The position numbers were made by a program, and so were the translations under genes. The notes beneath the pieces are model-generated. The model did no database searches. It was not told where the DNA came from and was given only the letters and a program-made list of their open reading frames with translations. A stretch of 64,000 bases of DNA from Lytechinus pictus (taxonomy: Eukaryota; Echinodermata; Echinoidea; Temnopleuroida; Toxopneustidae), in NCBI RefSeq assembly GCF_037042905.1, contig NC_087249.1:32390401-32454400 (forward strand). Direction: 5' to 3'. Each line of letters opens with the position of its first letter. Within the stretch, counting starts at the first letter, position 1. Positions 26,101-37,035 of this stretch are shown one piece after another.

Positions 26101-29100
26101 GTGATTAGGATATGATACGAATTGATATACTTCTTTTAATCCACCATCATGGAAAGACAGAATGATTAGAAATTGTTCGAATCACAATTAATTTGAAGAT
26201 TCTGAGATATCTAAACAGATCTCTCAAGGAAATCTGTTTTCTCAGAAGATCAGTAAACGTGACAGGATATCTTCATATATTATTCTGCACAAAGTCATAC
26301 AAAATCTAGTAAATAAAAGTAAATCAAGGACACGTGTTATAGACACGCAGTGGCCGCGGAACGGTTTTCAAAGTAGGGGGGGGGGGCTGACCATGCAAAA
26401 AATCTTATGGTCATTTTTACGTATTTGTACAGTTTTGGAAAAAAAAGTGGGGGGGGGGCTGAAGCCCCTCAGTCCCCCTGCTACCGCGGACCCTGACACA
26501 TAGGGGGCTTGAGTCCCCTTCCTTGCCTGAAAGTTTGACAAGCGAAAATAAAGGGTCATCTGTCAAAATTGTTGCCCAATTCGTCGCCGAAAATTTTGAC
26601 AAGCAAAAAAAAAAGGTCCTCAGTAAAAATTGTTGTTGAATATTTCTTCCCGAAAAAATGTTTTCCTTCCCTATTATTTCATCATGTTGTCTTTTCAATA
26701 ACAGCACACACAAAGATGAAACAGATAGATTGATTTTATGGTGCTTATACTGTGTGCGGGTATACTATAGGATCCGATGACCGGGCTGATAATAATTGCA
26801 ATGTAAATTGGTTAGGAACAGAATGTAATAAACGCTATATAAATGTAACTTTTATTATCATCTATTTAAACACAATTAAAAAGCCAAAACGGTTTCAAGA
26901 CTGATTTCCATCGGGGGGGGGGGGGGGGAGGTAAGACAATTAAATTAAAATGGCCTTTCATATTGATTCAATAGCATCTTAACAGTCTGTGCTATCCATC
27001 ACTTCTATCTAATTTTTAGATTACCATTTATCCACTCTCGATGCTCGATGCAGCAGTTTTTCATAACTGAACAGATCAACACTGCAGTATAAAATAATAA
27101 ATAAATGAATAAATACATGAACGAATAATTAAGTAGATAAATAGTAAACATTTCAAACAGGTAAAAGAATTAATAGCAACAAAATATATATGAACATAAA
27201 CAAGAAACAACCATAAAAGAATACAAACGGATCGTAGTAGTGTAGTAGTCGGTAGTATGGGAGGAGGGAGACAAGAAGAGGAAGAAGAAGAGGAAGAAAA
27301 GAAAAAGAAAGGGAAGACGAAGACGAAGAAGATGAAGAAGAAGAAGAGGAAGAATTGATATTAGAATTTGTATTGAATAACCATTAACTAAGAATGTAAC
27401 AGTGAACTATGCTTGTGTATATATCACAATAACTCAAGATAACAGTTAACAGAATAGGAAGTAAAACGTTAAGAAACAGTGGGCAAATTGGAATTAATGT
27501 CTGAACGAAAAACAATTTTTGTACTTTCATCATGTTCATAAATCAAACTTATACTCACATGTATTGCACATTGTTCTCTATATGTTTCAACGAGAATTTG
27601 AAATAAATAAATGCAGTGAAATGAGGTTAGCTAGAATTTATAACCGAACCCTATATATACTCACAAACAAGATCATTTAATATTGAAAACCCACGTCTTC
27701 TTTGTAGGACAATAGTTAGTTTTAACAATCACTCCGCAGACGCTTTATGGAACGTAGAAAATATTGTCAAAAGCCCTTCATGACAGAGCAGTCTTTGTCG
27801 AAATCGGTGATTCAAAACCCCATTTTCGTCTGTGAATCTGGACAACGACATATTTGCAATATTTCGTCAGCTCAGAATTTTACAAGGATCAGTTGTCCCG
27901 GTACATCAATTATCGACAAAGACCCCTCAGCTGTTCATTGTGATTTGACGGGTATTTTGAATAGATTTATTATGTTGTAGTATCCGTCCCCGTTGTAATT
28001 GCGAAAAAATGCTTTTATTCAACCTGCTAAGAAATTTTACAGTACCGCAACATATTTTAAGTCATTCTATTGCAGATTGATTACAAAATGCGTTCAATGT
28101 CCCGCTAGGCTCTGATATTATATCGGCATACTCTGTTGATTCGCTGTGTCAATTTGAAATAACAAAGGAATACTAAGAAATGTTGATAATGTAAGAAGCG
28201 TTGATAATTTGTGTCGATTGAGAATTTCGCACAACCAATGTATTGATCTATGTCGAAAACGTAAATACCAAATATGCTTATTTTGTTATGACAAAAATAT
28301 AGAAGTTGTATGATATGAATGCCAAAGAAACAATAAAATAAAATCAAAATCAAACCCAATCTAATATTATATGATTATGAATTTGTAAAGAATATCATAT
28401 TACAACAGAAAATAGCAAAAGAGCATGAAATACGCCAAAACAATATGGAGCAGGAAGCCAAAAGCACATTATGACAACCAGGAAATTCAAACAAAGGACA
28501 TCTTATATTAAGGATTAATAATTATTTCTTATTTGTGCGCATATATTTTTTAATTTCAAGATCCGAACATCTATTGCTGAAGACACAGTGCCCACGACTA
28601 ATAATCCTCACGGTCAATCTATCGGATTTCCGCCTATTTCAAGAGAGGACACGAGATCTCTATCACCGGTGAGTAGGATAGATGTCCGTGAATGCCTGTT
28701 ATAATAGATTGTATGATTAAGTCAAGAGTTTAGAGTATTATCCCCATGGTAACATACCGCCATATATCCTCATTTCCAAGGAGTCATTTTTTTTTACTCC
28801 TGAAAGAATGAGCCGAGAGTCGACTCTATTTTGATTTAAAGAAACTCGGGACCTAAACGATTTTCACTCGAGATGGTTTTAAATCAGCTAAGTAATGACC
28901 CCGGGGGGGGGGGGGTACTCGACCAAAAAAGTGGTAGGTGTGTGCCGCGGGCGAGACAAAAACCGGGGGCCTTGGAGCGGACTTATTGTAAAAAGGAGGG
29001 TCCTCGGAACGGGCTTCGGAACTACAAATGTTTGTGAAAACGGGGGTCCTTGGAACGGGTCGCCTGCGTGTGCATCCCTATGGAACGGGCAGACGTGTAT

Positions 29101-32100
29101 GCAGCTCGCCCAGCGGCACGGGCGCCGGGTGCGCTCGCGCAGAGGCGATGGTCGGACAGCGCTCTGCGGCCGCTTTTCACCAAAATTGCAGCTCATTGTG
29201 GCGGATCAATGCGACCGGAACGGCGTAACGAAAAATATGCGAAGCTTTGGAGCGGATTTCTTTCTTCTTTTCTCTCGATAAGAAGAAAATGCTATGCTTC
29301 GGAGCGGATTTCTTAGTTGTTTTTCTCTATTAGATGAAAATGCTATGCCCCGTGGAACGGAAATTTGAGTGTAAAAATGGGGGTCCCCTCCGCGGCACAT
29401 ACCCACTATGCATTATATACTGAGTGCCCCCCGGGTAATGACTAACTATATCAAAGTATCGAATATTGGTCTCTTCAACTAGCATGACTAGTAGCTGACG
29501 CCATCTTGAGTCAAAACTCCACAGAAAAAGTAAAGTGCAAGGTGGTTAAAGGACAAGTCCACCCCAACAAAAAGTTGATTTGAATAAAAAGAGAAAAATC
29601 AAACTAGCATAACACTGAAAACTTCATCAAAATCGGATGTAAAATAAGAAAGTTATGACATTTTAAAGTTTCGCTTAATTTCACAAAACAGTTATATGCA
29701 CACCCTGGCTGGTTTGCAAATGAGGAGACTATGACGTCATCCACTCACTATTTCTTTTGTATTTCATTATATGAAATATGAAATATTCTAATTTTCTCCT
29801 CATTGTCAAGTGATACAAAGATTAATTCCTCCCTGAACATGTGGAATTAGCATCGTTTAATACTATATGGTTCAGTCAAGTTGGTCCTTATTGTCAAATC
29901 TATAAAAAAATATTGTATAATTCAAACAATTAAAAACAAAAGAAATAGTGAGTGATGGACATCATCGACTGACTCACCTAGTTATGCATATCACTGTTTT
30001 GTGAAAAATAAGCGAAACTTTAAAATGTCATAACTTTCTTATTTTACATCCGATTTTGATGAAATTTTCAGCACTATGCTAGTTTGATTTTTCTCTATTT
30101 ATTCAAGTCAGCATTTTCCTGGGGTGGACTTGACCTTTAAATATAATTAAGAGAGAGAGAGAGAGAGAGATAAAGCAAGTATCAAAAGGGTGCTTTGAAT
30201 TCACCATCAGCCTATATTAATCACAGGGCTACTCTTATTTGGATGAACACTGAGATGTTTTTAATGTTCTGATTAACCTGGGGTGTTTATCACGATTATT
30301 CACATTGTATCTATATTTTGAAAATCTCATTAAAATCCGAAATGAAACCGAAATTTCTTCCACAATTTTGCTAACAGCATAGCTTATCGTCACGGCGAGC
30401 CAGCATGGTGGGCTACTCCCACGACCTTCCTGCCCTGGCTCGTCACAACGACATCGTAGAAGATCCTCTTCTTCCTGATACCCGGTCGAGGTCGAGACAG
30501 CGTCGCAGCAGTATGTTCCTTACTGAACGGAGCCGGACGGACGCCTCTCTATCACGGGCTCAAACACGGCAACGCACCCAAACGTTCCCTTTTGGCGGCA
30601 GAGGGGCCCGGGGAAGGATACAGAAGCGCGTTTTTCTTCAGCTCGGAAAGCTACAACCAGGAGACATATTCGTAAGATCAGATACAGAGTGTATTAGCCT
30701 ATTTATTTTTCATGTCCACAGCTCAGCTATGTAATTGAAAATAAATATTAGAAAAGTTAACGATGTTTTAGATTCATGAATTATGATTTTTTTTTACAAA
30801 GCCTTTCTAATAATCGAAGAATAAAGCAGTAGAATGACTAAAAATAGTCCTGCTTGATTTCATTTGCAGTGTTATATTGCTCCAGACCCAGAATGCTAGT
30901 CTCATGATTCATTTTGCTACAATTTGTTGGAATACCATTTTATAAAACCAATCGTGCTTTTGGGTGGTCGTTAATTGCTAAGTCTTGTCCTTGTCATCAT
31001 ATTCTACAGGGGTTAAATGAAGTCGCAGGAACACTACGAGTGGAACCATCAGGTGTTAGTGTGGTAAGTGTTGGTATAATCATTAATTTGATGATAAATT
31101 GTCTTAATCTCAAAGACTAGCAGATGATCACGTTCTCATTATTTTTATTTACAGAAGTTATTACTGCTCCTTTATCATGTTAATGGGGTGCGAGAAATGC
31201 CAAATTGCTTGTAGTTTCTTTTCATTACAACTTGACTCATGATATACAACTTTTCTTCTCGAAGGATGTAGGGCGCTATTATAGGACCGAGTGTTACATC
31301 AAATAAGGAACCTTAAAGTATGTGTTCAGATACATGTTTTCATAAAATTAACTTAACTGCAAATTTTGTATACTCAACTACCATAAGAAAATCCTTTTCA
31401 CCATAACATCACTGTTTTCATTGAAATTTAACCCAGACAAATCTGTAAGATTCTCTTGGTTATGCATCGAGGTACTTAACTTTCAGCTAATTGGAGTACT
31501 ATTCTTTTTACGAGAGTCATGTCGTTCACAGGTCTATTGATCTAATAGTCCCGTTAAACCTTGTAAAGTGTGACAAATGGAGGGAAACGTATACGTGGGA
31601 ATAAACCTAACCCGGGGGGGGGGGCCACTTACATTGACGAGTGGATACCATGCGCGACCAAAAAAACACGTAAAAAGGATGTCTTTTTCACGATAGGGCA
31701 CGTTACGTACGTAACGTGATAAGGGTGTCAAAAACACAAAAATAATGAAAAAAGGGTATCTATTTCGCTAGGAAAATTACGTGTTTAGGGTCGAATTTGC
31801 GGGGATGATAAAACAAAATTAAAATGTTTTATAAAGGATGTCCTTTTTGCCCCCAACACTTCGTGTTTAGAGTCCGATTTGCGCGAGGTGTAGAAGTTGG
31901 GGTCGTACTAAACCAAATAAGGTAAAGCCGATGACCGAAGGACCCGTAACAATAAAAACATTCCTGTACTTGTTTAGGGGTTCATTTCAGGGAACATTTG
32001 CCAAGAGGATCGTTTTGTTTCCAATACTTGTTAAGGGTAGGGTTTCACACGCCAATACTTGTTAAGGGGTGCATTTTCAGAATATGGAAATTACGTGTTT

Positions 32101-33031
32101 AAGGTGCTTTTCGAGACCCCATGGTCGCGCATGGTATCCACTCGTGAATGGAAGTGGCCCCCCCCCCCCCCCCGGGAAACCTAACCATGAGATGGATGTA
32201 AAATGATCGACAGAATACAAAAAAAAAGTTGATAGAAATCTGGAAAAATACCAATATCATTTATTTCACTTTTTACAGGTTAGTGGAGGGGCTGAGGTGA
32301 TCTCGATTAGCAAACGGTTTTTCAGGCAGCATGCTGGTGTGATGACGCTGCTTAAACTTGAAAGCATGGTAAGTGCCAACAATTTCAATTTCTGCAAGTA
32401 CATTAATACCTGCATGATTACCTTGAAACTCAGTTCCCGTTTTCTGCCGAGATTGGGGGAAAACCAACGTAACTACTCGTGACGGCAATAAAATGAAAAT
32501 ACGAGCCATCGTCTTGAGTGGAGTGGTCTGCTGTTTATAAGACTGTCTTGATAGCGAGTAGGGGCCTATAATTCCATTAAAATGAGACAAGAACGGCAGG
32601 AAATAAGGGTTTATAACTCTGTGTGAACTTCCTGCGTGAACTTCCTGTGTGCTCTTATTTCCTTCTATTTACAATTTAGTCATTCTTTCATTTCTCCTTT
32701 TCTATAGACAATTTTCATTTTAGTTTGAAATCGTGTGCACACACAAGGGCGTTTTGTAGAATGTTCAAAGATGCCATGGCTCTTCGAAATTTGTCAAGCT
32801 GCTATTCTAGTCCTTAATATCATATTCGTCTTAATCTCCTTTTTTGAAAAATTATAGCTGCAAGAATTTGTTTCGGAGGAAGATGCAAAAGACCTTTTGC
32901 GTGAGGAAAATACATGGAAGCGATATAAGGAGGCACTTGTCAGTAAAGTCGCGACGAAAAAAGCCGAAAGGAATTCCAGAGGGAGGAGAGGGATTCGAGT
33001 CAAACTCAACCCACTAGCGCAGACGTTATGA
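13403..33031 (+). CDS. CNBD2: CNBD2-like protein with two cyclic nucleotide-binding folds (17 or more coding exons)
   Basis: Exons: 13403-13586, 14345-14466, 16407-16469, 17685-17808, 18173-18241, 19237-19399, 19905-19987, 21018-21101, 21318-21370, 23176-23253, 23668-23728, 25162-25218, 28561-28668, 30378-30671, 31010-31063, 32279-32368, 32858-33031. All have GT/AG borders and phases agree except between exons 3 and 4, where a small exon of 3n+2 nt is probably missing from this model. Fold 1 spans exons 6-9 (RRISYGCYDDGRVLAYQG, FYYVISGQIGLLHTYKL, EVLLLELEDFLYL). Fold 2 starts in exons 10-12 (FREFPVDEFRQYP, YYPPNKVICED, KWLYLVMS) and resumes in exons 14-16 (LQLGKLQPGDIFGLNEV, GGAEVISISKRFF). 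The arrangement and basic N-terminal region match CNBD2, which is linked to sperm function and cAMP in mammals. About 620 aa, close to mammalian CNBD2. The start is the first in-frame ATG of exon 1; an upstream non-coding exon is possible. Confidence 0.85.
14148..14206 (+). repeat. (ATTC)n microsatellite
   Basis: Imperfect CATTCATTCATT repeats in intron 1 of the CNBD2-like gene. Confidence 0.8.
14995..15712 (+). repeat. Tandem repeat of about 90-180 bp with GCGAGCGCGAAGCGCGAGC core
   Basis: Seven cores start near 15002, 15093, 15205, 15327, 15506, 15597 and 15683. Each is followed by TGAAAATTTTTGATATTC-like, GGACATTCTAAGCA-like and GAACAAATTGGTTTCTA-like blocks. The core is nearly self-complementary. 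Three more units lie in reverse orientation at about 21826-22165. Confidence 0.85.
15970..16076 (+). repeat. Polypyrimidine tract
   Basis: About 100 nt almost entirely C and T (CTTTCTTCTCTTTCCCC-like). It could form a triplex. It produces spurious Phe/Leu/Ser- and Lys-rich open frames on the two strands. Confidence 0.8.
16856..16990 (+). mobile_element. SINE 3' tail fragment
   Basis: GCCTTGAGCACTTAATCAA, then GTGGATTTGGCGCTTTATAA and a TTATTATTATT tail: the 3' end of a tRNA-related SINE. The 5' tRNA part is not recognisable here. Intron 3 of the CNBD2-like gene. Confidence 0.6.
17872..18095 (+). repeat. Imperfect (GAT)n microsatellite
   Basis: Interrupted ATGATGATG repeats in the intron between 17808 and 18173. 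The Met-rich open frame over it is an artefact. Confidence 0.85.
18275..18878. mobile_element. TTAA MITE (AGGACAAGTCCACCCC family)
   Basis: TTTTAAAGGGGAAGTCCACC at the left and GGATGGACTTGTCCTTTTAA at the right give inverted ends flanked by TTAA. The arms (CATCAAAATTGGATGTAAAA; TTTTACATCCGATTTTGATA) are long and palindromic. TTAA flanks suggest piggyBac-type mobilisation; no transposase is encoded. Intron after exon 5 of the CNBD2-like gene. Confidence 0.85.
20141..20171 (+). repeat. (TA)n microsatellite at the edge of the tRNA-like foldback
   Basis: Uninterrupted TA repeat immediately left of the foldback element; TA-rich DNA also fills the spacer between the two arms. Confidence 0.85.
20294..20364 (+). 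tRNA. tRNA-like gene, anticodon UCA
   Basis: 71 nt with a full cloverleaf: acceptor GTCTCTG/CAGAGAC (7 of 7 pairs), D stem GTCT/AGGC (one G-U), anticodon stem CCGGC/GCTGG (one G-U), loop GTTCAAA (U33, anticodon UCA at 34-36), T arm CCGGG-TTCGATT-CCCGG (5 of 5). The A box TGGTCTAGTGG and B box GGTTCGATTCC fit the Pol III promoter consensus, and A then TTTTTT follows directly (discriminator and terminator). The body resembles tRNA-Glu/Asp. G32 is unusual, and it sits in a repeat, so a functional tRNA is unproven. Confidence 0.6.
20653..20723 (-). tRNA. tRNA-like gene, anticodon UCA (right arm)
   Basis: Inverted copy of the unit at 20294 with the same stems and UCA anticodon. One change in the T loop (TTCGATT to TTTGATT) hits the invariant B-box/C56 position and should weaken Pol III binding and tertiary folding. 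It is followed on its own strand by A then T6. Confidence 0.5.
21820..22165 (-). repeat. Reverse-orientation GCGAGCGCGAAGCGCGAGC-type tandem units
   Basis: Three units (CAGCTCGCGCTTCGCGCTCG near 21826, variants near 22031 and 22145), each with ATATCAAAA-like and GAATATCAAGC-like partners. They are internal to the hAT-like element at 21641-22408. Confidence 0.85.
22272..22342 (+). repeat. GT-rich microsatellite
   Basis: Imperfect TGTGTGGGTGGGTG repeat near the right end of the hAT-like element. Confidence 0.8.
23449..23618. mobile_element. Short palindromic MITE (GGGTGTTTCGTAAAGCTGTT)
   Basis: Left arm GGGTGTTTCGTAAAGCTGTT, then AAGAGCGACTTTAAGAACGA and TGGTGATCCTTTCTTGTG. The right arm is its inverted copy (AAGAAAGGATCACCAGTC ... 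GCTTTATGAAACACCC). The loop is about 40 bp. No clear target duplication. Intron between exons 23176-23253 and 23668-23728. Confidence 0.8.
23906..24160 (+). repeat. Imperfect (GAT)n/(ATT)n microsatellite
   Basis: ATGATGATG and ATTATTATT tracts with interruptions. Open frames here are low-complexity artefacts. Confidence 0.85.
25249..25540 (+). repeat. (TTTCA)n/(ATATC)n-type low-complexity tract
   Basis: About 290 bp of TCATTTCATTTCATATCATA-like pentamer repeats directly after exon 25162-25218, non-coding. Confidence 0.85.
26348..26495. mobile_element. Short hAT-like G-run element
   Basis: Ends CAGTGGCCGCGG and, inverted, CAGGGTCCGCGG, with G runs just inside each end. The flanking 8-mers (TAGACACG, ACACATAG) do not match, so the insertion is old or rearranged. 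Long CNBD2-like intron 25218-28561. Confidence 0.5.
26727..26868 (+). mobile_element. SINE 3' fragment
   Basis: Ends AATAAACGCTATATAAATG followed by TTATTATCATC, the same tail type as at 16856. The 5' end is degraded. Confidence 0.5.
27254..27358 (+). repeat. Purine-rich GA tract
   Basis: About 100 nt of GAAGAAGAGG-like sequence in the CNBD2-like intron. It looks like an acidic coding stretch but has no splice context or conservation signal that I can see. Confidence 0.75.
28900..29434. mobile_element. G-run-ended element with 7-8 bp duplication GTAATGAC
   Basis: CCCGGGGGGG at the left and CCCCCCGGG at the right, with (G)TAATGAC outside both ends (28892-28899 and 29435-29442). The interior is unusually GC-rich for the window and repeats GGAACGGG- and GGAGCGGATTTCTT-like blocks, giving overlapping open frames in several phases that are probably not genes. 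Intron after exon 28561-28668. Confidence 0.7.
29546..30141. mobile_element. TTAA MITE (AGGACAAGTCCACCCC family), full copy
   Basis: TTAA then AGGACAAGTCCACCCCAAC at the left, GGGGTGGACTTGACCT then TTAA at the right. Long palindromic arms (CATCAAAATCGGATGTAAAA / TTTTACATCCGATTTTGATG). Non-coding. Confidence 0.9.
30151..30170 (+). repeat. (GA)n microsatellite
   Basis: Short AG repeat just right of the MITE. Confidence 0.8.
31613..32176. mobile_element. G-run-ended element with 8-10 bp duplication AAACCTAA(CC)
   Basis: The left end has CGGGG-type G runs then CCACTTACATTGACGAGTGG and ATACCATGCGCGACC. The right end is the inverse (GGTCGCGCATGGTATCCACT ... CCCCCGGG). AAACCTAACC flanks both sides (31603-31612 and 32177-32186). 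Internal blocks repeat ACGTGTTTAGGGT- and ACTTGTTAAGGG-like sequence. Intron before exon 32279-32368. Confidence 0.8.
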
Positions 33032-33241
33032 CGAATGGCTGACGGAAATAAGCGAGTGTGACCGGTTATAAACAAAATATCAGGCATTTGCTTTTACAAG
33101 ATAAATGACTGTCGTCAATCGAAACGAATTACACAGAATGCAAAAGGGATGAATGCTAAACGGAAATTGCCGAGTAGAGACAAAAACTCACGAACAAATT
33201 ATCCAATGCGATTAAAAGTTATCAGATAAGAAAACTAGATC

Positions 33242-33247
33242 AATAAA
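33242..33247 (+). promoter_or_regulatory. Likely poly(A) signal of the CNBD2-like gene
   Basis: The first AATAAA after the stop codon at 33029-33031, about 210 nt downstream. Assigned by position only. Confidence 0.45.
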
Positions 33248-33348
33248 AAAGCCGTTTCGTGAAAACAGGAAAAACAATAAGAAAATTAATTCTTGAAAAT
33301 TATTAACGAATCATTGATGTAATGTAATTCATTTGCTGTATTTGTTTC

Positions 33349-33941
33349 TTAAAGGGAAATGAAACCTTTGGAACAAGTAGGCTTGTGTCGAAACAGAAAA
33401 ATCAAAGAATAAGAACAAAGAAAGTTTGAGAAAAATCGAACAGATATTTAGAAAGTTATGAGCATTTGAATATTGCAATCACTAATGCAATGGAGATCCT
33501 CCCATTGGCAATGCGACAATGATGTGTGATGTCACGTGTGAACAACTTTCCCTTTGTTGGACTATAAAATACCCTCAAAGTGTCTCTTTTTGCTTTTTCT
33601 TATGGTGATACAAACTCTTTATCCATGATGTATTCTTTAAAAATCTGCATTACATGCCCTCCTATAGAAAGAACACATGGTGTACTGATAGATGTAATAA
33701 AAGTGGCAATTTAAGTGAAATATATACTACAGTTATGGGGAGAGTTGTTCACAGGTGACATCACACATCTTTGTCGCATTGCCAATTTTAGGATCGCCAT
33801 AGCATTAGTGATCGCAATATTCAAATGCTCATAACTTTCTAATTATTTGTCCGATTTTTCTCAAACTTTCGTTGATCTGTTTCTTTGATTTTTCTGTTTT
33901 CACACAAGCTATCTTGTTCTAAAGGTTTCATTCTCCTTTAA
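33349..33941. mobile_element. Second TTAA MITE family (AGGGAAATGAAACC)
   Basis: TTAA then AGGGAAATGAAACCTTTGG at the left; CTAAAGGTTTCATTCTCCT then TTAA at the right. The arms pair over more than 150 bp (GAGCATTTGAATATTGCAAT / ATTGCAATATTCAAATGCTC-like). Distinct interior from the AGGACAAG family but the same flank rule. Confidence 0.85.
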
Positions 33942-34974
33942 CTTACTCAGAATTATACCCTCCGCTTTTATGTGGATAAAACATCGATATGCGATGTTAA
34001 AGGCCCCGGCCTATTTGAATATTGCAAAGGGGAAGAATCCTTTGAGGGAAATAATCATAGATTGCAGACAAATCAAGTAGTATTGCAATCTACTTACCAA
34101 ATTGCCAATCTAAAATTGGCATAATAGTCATAGTGATGTCAAATAGCCATAGTATTCATATTACCTTTCTGATTTCTGTTAACTTTCATGAGTCCATTTT
34201 CTTCTTTTCACGCTTTAAAATAATTTTATTACCAAGGTTTGATTTCCCCCTTTGAACGGTATAAAATGGTATATAAACTTACTAGGATAAATCCTAAAAA
34301 GTGGAATATAAGTTATTATTACCAAAACTAGGTAGTGTATGTAATGTGAAGAGGATCTTAACTTCTTCCTACAGAAGAACAAAATGACGAATTGAGTCGG
34401 TAATCGTTTTGTCCTACAAGTTTTAAATAAAGATTTTTACCCAGTTTATGCATGCTCATTTAATCAATGATGAGTAAAAATATTTTCGTAATAATTATTA
34501 ATTGCTCTTGTGAACATATCTATAACCTTTTATAACAACGGATTTTCAGATTTGCTACGTAATAATAAGATATTATTTCCTATAAAGTTTTTCATTAGTC
34601 ATTCAGAATATGTAAGTATACGATGTATACCAATAGATAGACAAATATTATCAAAGCTGTGTGAAATAACACTTGGTAGTTATAACGACGTTATTTGTCT
34701 TATTTTGCAACCTAAATAACATGAAAAATGATTGGGTACATTTCTACGCAAGATTTATTAGCACAATATCGGTGAAGACGATTTCGAAATGTGACTGCAT
34801 TTTTTACAAGTAACAACTATGATATATCTTCATTGCCCTTACATCAAAAACGTGATTTTCTTGCTTTTAAATGACCCCCTATATTAGATCGAATGTCTCA
34901 CAAGACAATGTTGTTATTTCCATACGGAACATTTTCACATGAAGATTTTGTCAATTTCTTGAGGAAACCATGAC

Positions 34975-35060
34975 TATTTATTGATTCATTATTTATATTT
35001 TCAGTTTTATTCAATAAGGGCGGCCTCGTCAGTTAACAAACTGCTGTCCTTGAGGGCCCT
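34975..35060 (-). mobile_element. Possible LINE 3' end
   Basis: On the minus strand the stretch reads AGGGCCCTCAAGGACAGCAG ... GAATAAAACTGA, resembling the 3' UTR of CR1/L2-type LINEs. No reverse transcriptase sequence is attached, so this is weak. Confidence 0.3.
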
Positions 35061-35574
35061 GAGATAAATATCAATATGTACAGTATTTACAAAGAATGAA
35101 TACATGAATCAAAATGGCATACACTAAAACAACAGATATATAAGAAACATTTAAAATGTTAAGATAAAGGAAAAAGAAAAGGCAATTGGATACTGCTGAA
35201 TACGATTTAACGGGAAAAGGATAAATGACTGGTAACAGAGTAATGTTCAATTGATTGGTAATAATTTGAGTACAGATTATTACATATTGTCTGTCTGCAT
35301 TTTTATGATGCGTGGACAAACTGATTAATGCCTAGAGGCAATGCTATGATAACTGTTCAAACCAAGACCCATCTTTTCTTATTCAGTTCACAATCACTGA
35401 ATCATATTTCAAGATCTCATCATTCACGCAATACTGCCATATATCATGATTCGTTTTATGTATCTATTTCTTTAGAATTGCCTTAATCCCCATTCCATGC
35501 CTACCCCCACTACAAAATAAGGTAATTATATTTCTTTTTTTGTACTAGTTATCTGTACGTTTATGTCCCGTGTG

Positions 35575-35822
35575 CTCCGGGAAGAGGGTGGGGGTACTTC
35601 CATTACACTGAAGTGAATATCATGCTCGTACAATGGCTTTAAAATAGACCCTTGACAATATGCATCCTTCGATCTCAGAATACCCTCAAAGAGTGTTTTG
35701 TCATGTTTTCACCCACGCTTAACAAGCGGGGCGGGGGGGGGGGTGATTTAATACTCAAATGTTTTATTTGCTGCACATCAAAAGTTGCCCACCTTGTATT
35801 GGCAGCCCCCCCCCCCCCCATC
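35575..35822. repeat. Degenerate G-run/C-run element
   Basis: GGGTACTTCCATTACACTGA and ATCATGCTCGTAC resemble the left end of the element at 31613, followed by a G run (35727-35742) and a C run (35807-35819). Boundaries unclear. Confidence 0.4.
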
Positions 35823-36936
35823 CCTTCTATGGCTTATTTGCGAAGCAACAGAAAGAGATAAATCTATCTTGCGATGAATTGTTTTTAATGTGTTTTACAT
35901 GCTATTTTAATTTTTACATTGGAGGGTATAGGCCTTTGGTTAAAAAAAAATCTGTGGCAATATTTTTAACACATATTTAGACGGATGTACATTTCACTCG
36001 ATCTTGTAACATATAAGATAAATTTTACAAGATTAGAAATTTACAAGATGAACATTCTAGTAGATGTGTTATTTATTACAGAGTGAGTGGGTGTGTGTGT
36101 GAGGGTGACTCTGTGTGTATCTCTCTCTATCTCCCACTCTCTACACGCTATTGTTTTTTTAACATTCGATTGAGACACCAACCATAGTTACATATATTTT
36201 GGCTAAGCCACGTAAGCTGTAAGAGTAATCGAATTCTGAATCGTAATTGACGAGCTGAAATTTATAATGTTTTTGTATGTCGGCGAACTGTTCGGTTTAC
36301 TTTATGACACCTATGTAGAGGAGACACTACAGCGGCTTCAAATATGGGGGCTAAAACTCTAACATAGAAAATGAAATAATTATTAAATACAATGCAACAA
36401 AGGATTTATGTTTTCGTTTCTTAAGAAACGACACGTTTAACTGAAACTCATGTCCAGTGACGGGGGAGGGGGTAATCTCTTTAACCCGGAGTTATTACAC
36501 AACCCCCCGCCCTCTCCTCTTGAGCCATTGCAATGTTGCTTCTGACGACATCAATCATGACAATAAATGTCGATGTCTCCAATCAACAATCTAACCTAAC
36601 AGCGCCTTCCAAATTGACAATGTGGGTGGATATTAATGTACATTCGCGTGTATACTTCGCTTCAAGTAATTACAACCGCCATGTGAAACGAAGTCTCGCC
36701 GCTAGAATTAAATATGAAATAAAGGGCATCTTTAAATTTCAAATTTCATTAGTTCGACTGGCTACGTTGTCATGGGCGACTTGGGTTGAAATTAAGATTG
36801 ACAAATTAGCACCTAGCTGTCAGTATAATTGTAATCCAATGTAAAATCTGAGTATTGGGGGGGGGGGGCGATCGATGCAAGTTGGTTAAGATGAGAGACA
36901 ATAAAACTGATATGGTTTTGTAAGTTTAGACAATGG

Positions 36937-36939
36937 TAG

Positions 36940-37034
<95 letters not shown>
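36937..37034 (+). repeat. (GATA)n microsatellite
   Basis: About 24 uninterrupted GATA units; it explains the Ser/Ile/Tyr/Leu-periodic open frame on the minus strand. Confidence 0.95.

Positions 37035-37035
<1 letters not shown>

Noticed and set aside
28888-29406. Four overlapping frames on both strands
   Set aside because: They fall wholly inside a GC-rich transposable element; GC-richness lowers stop frequency in all frames.
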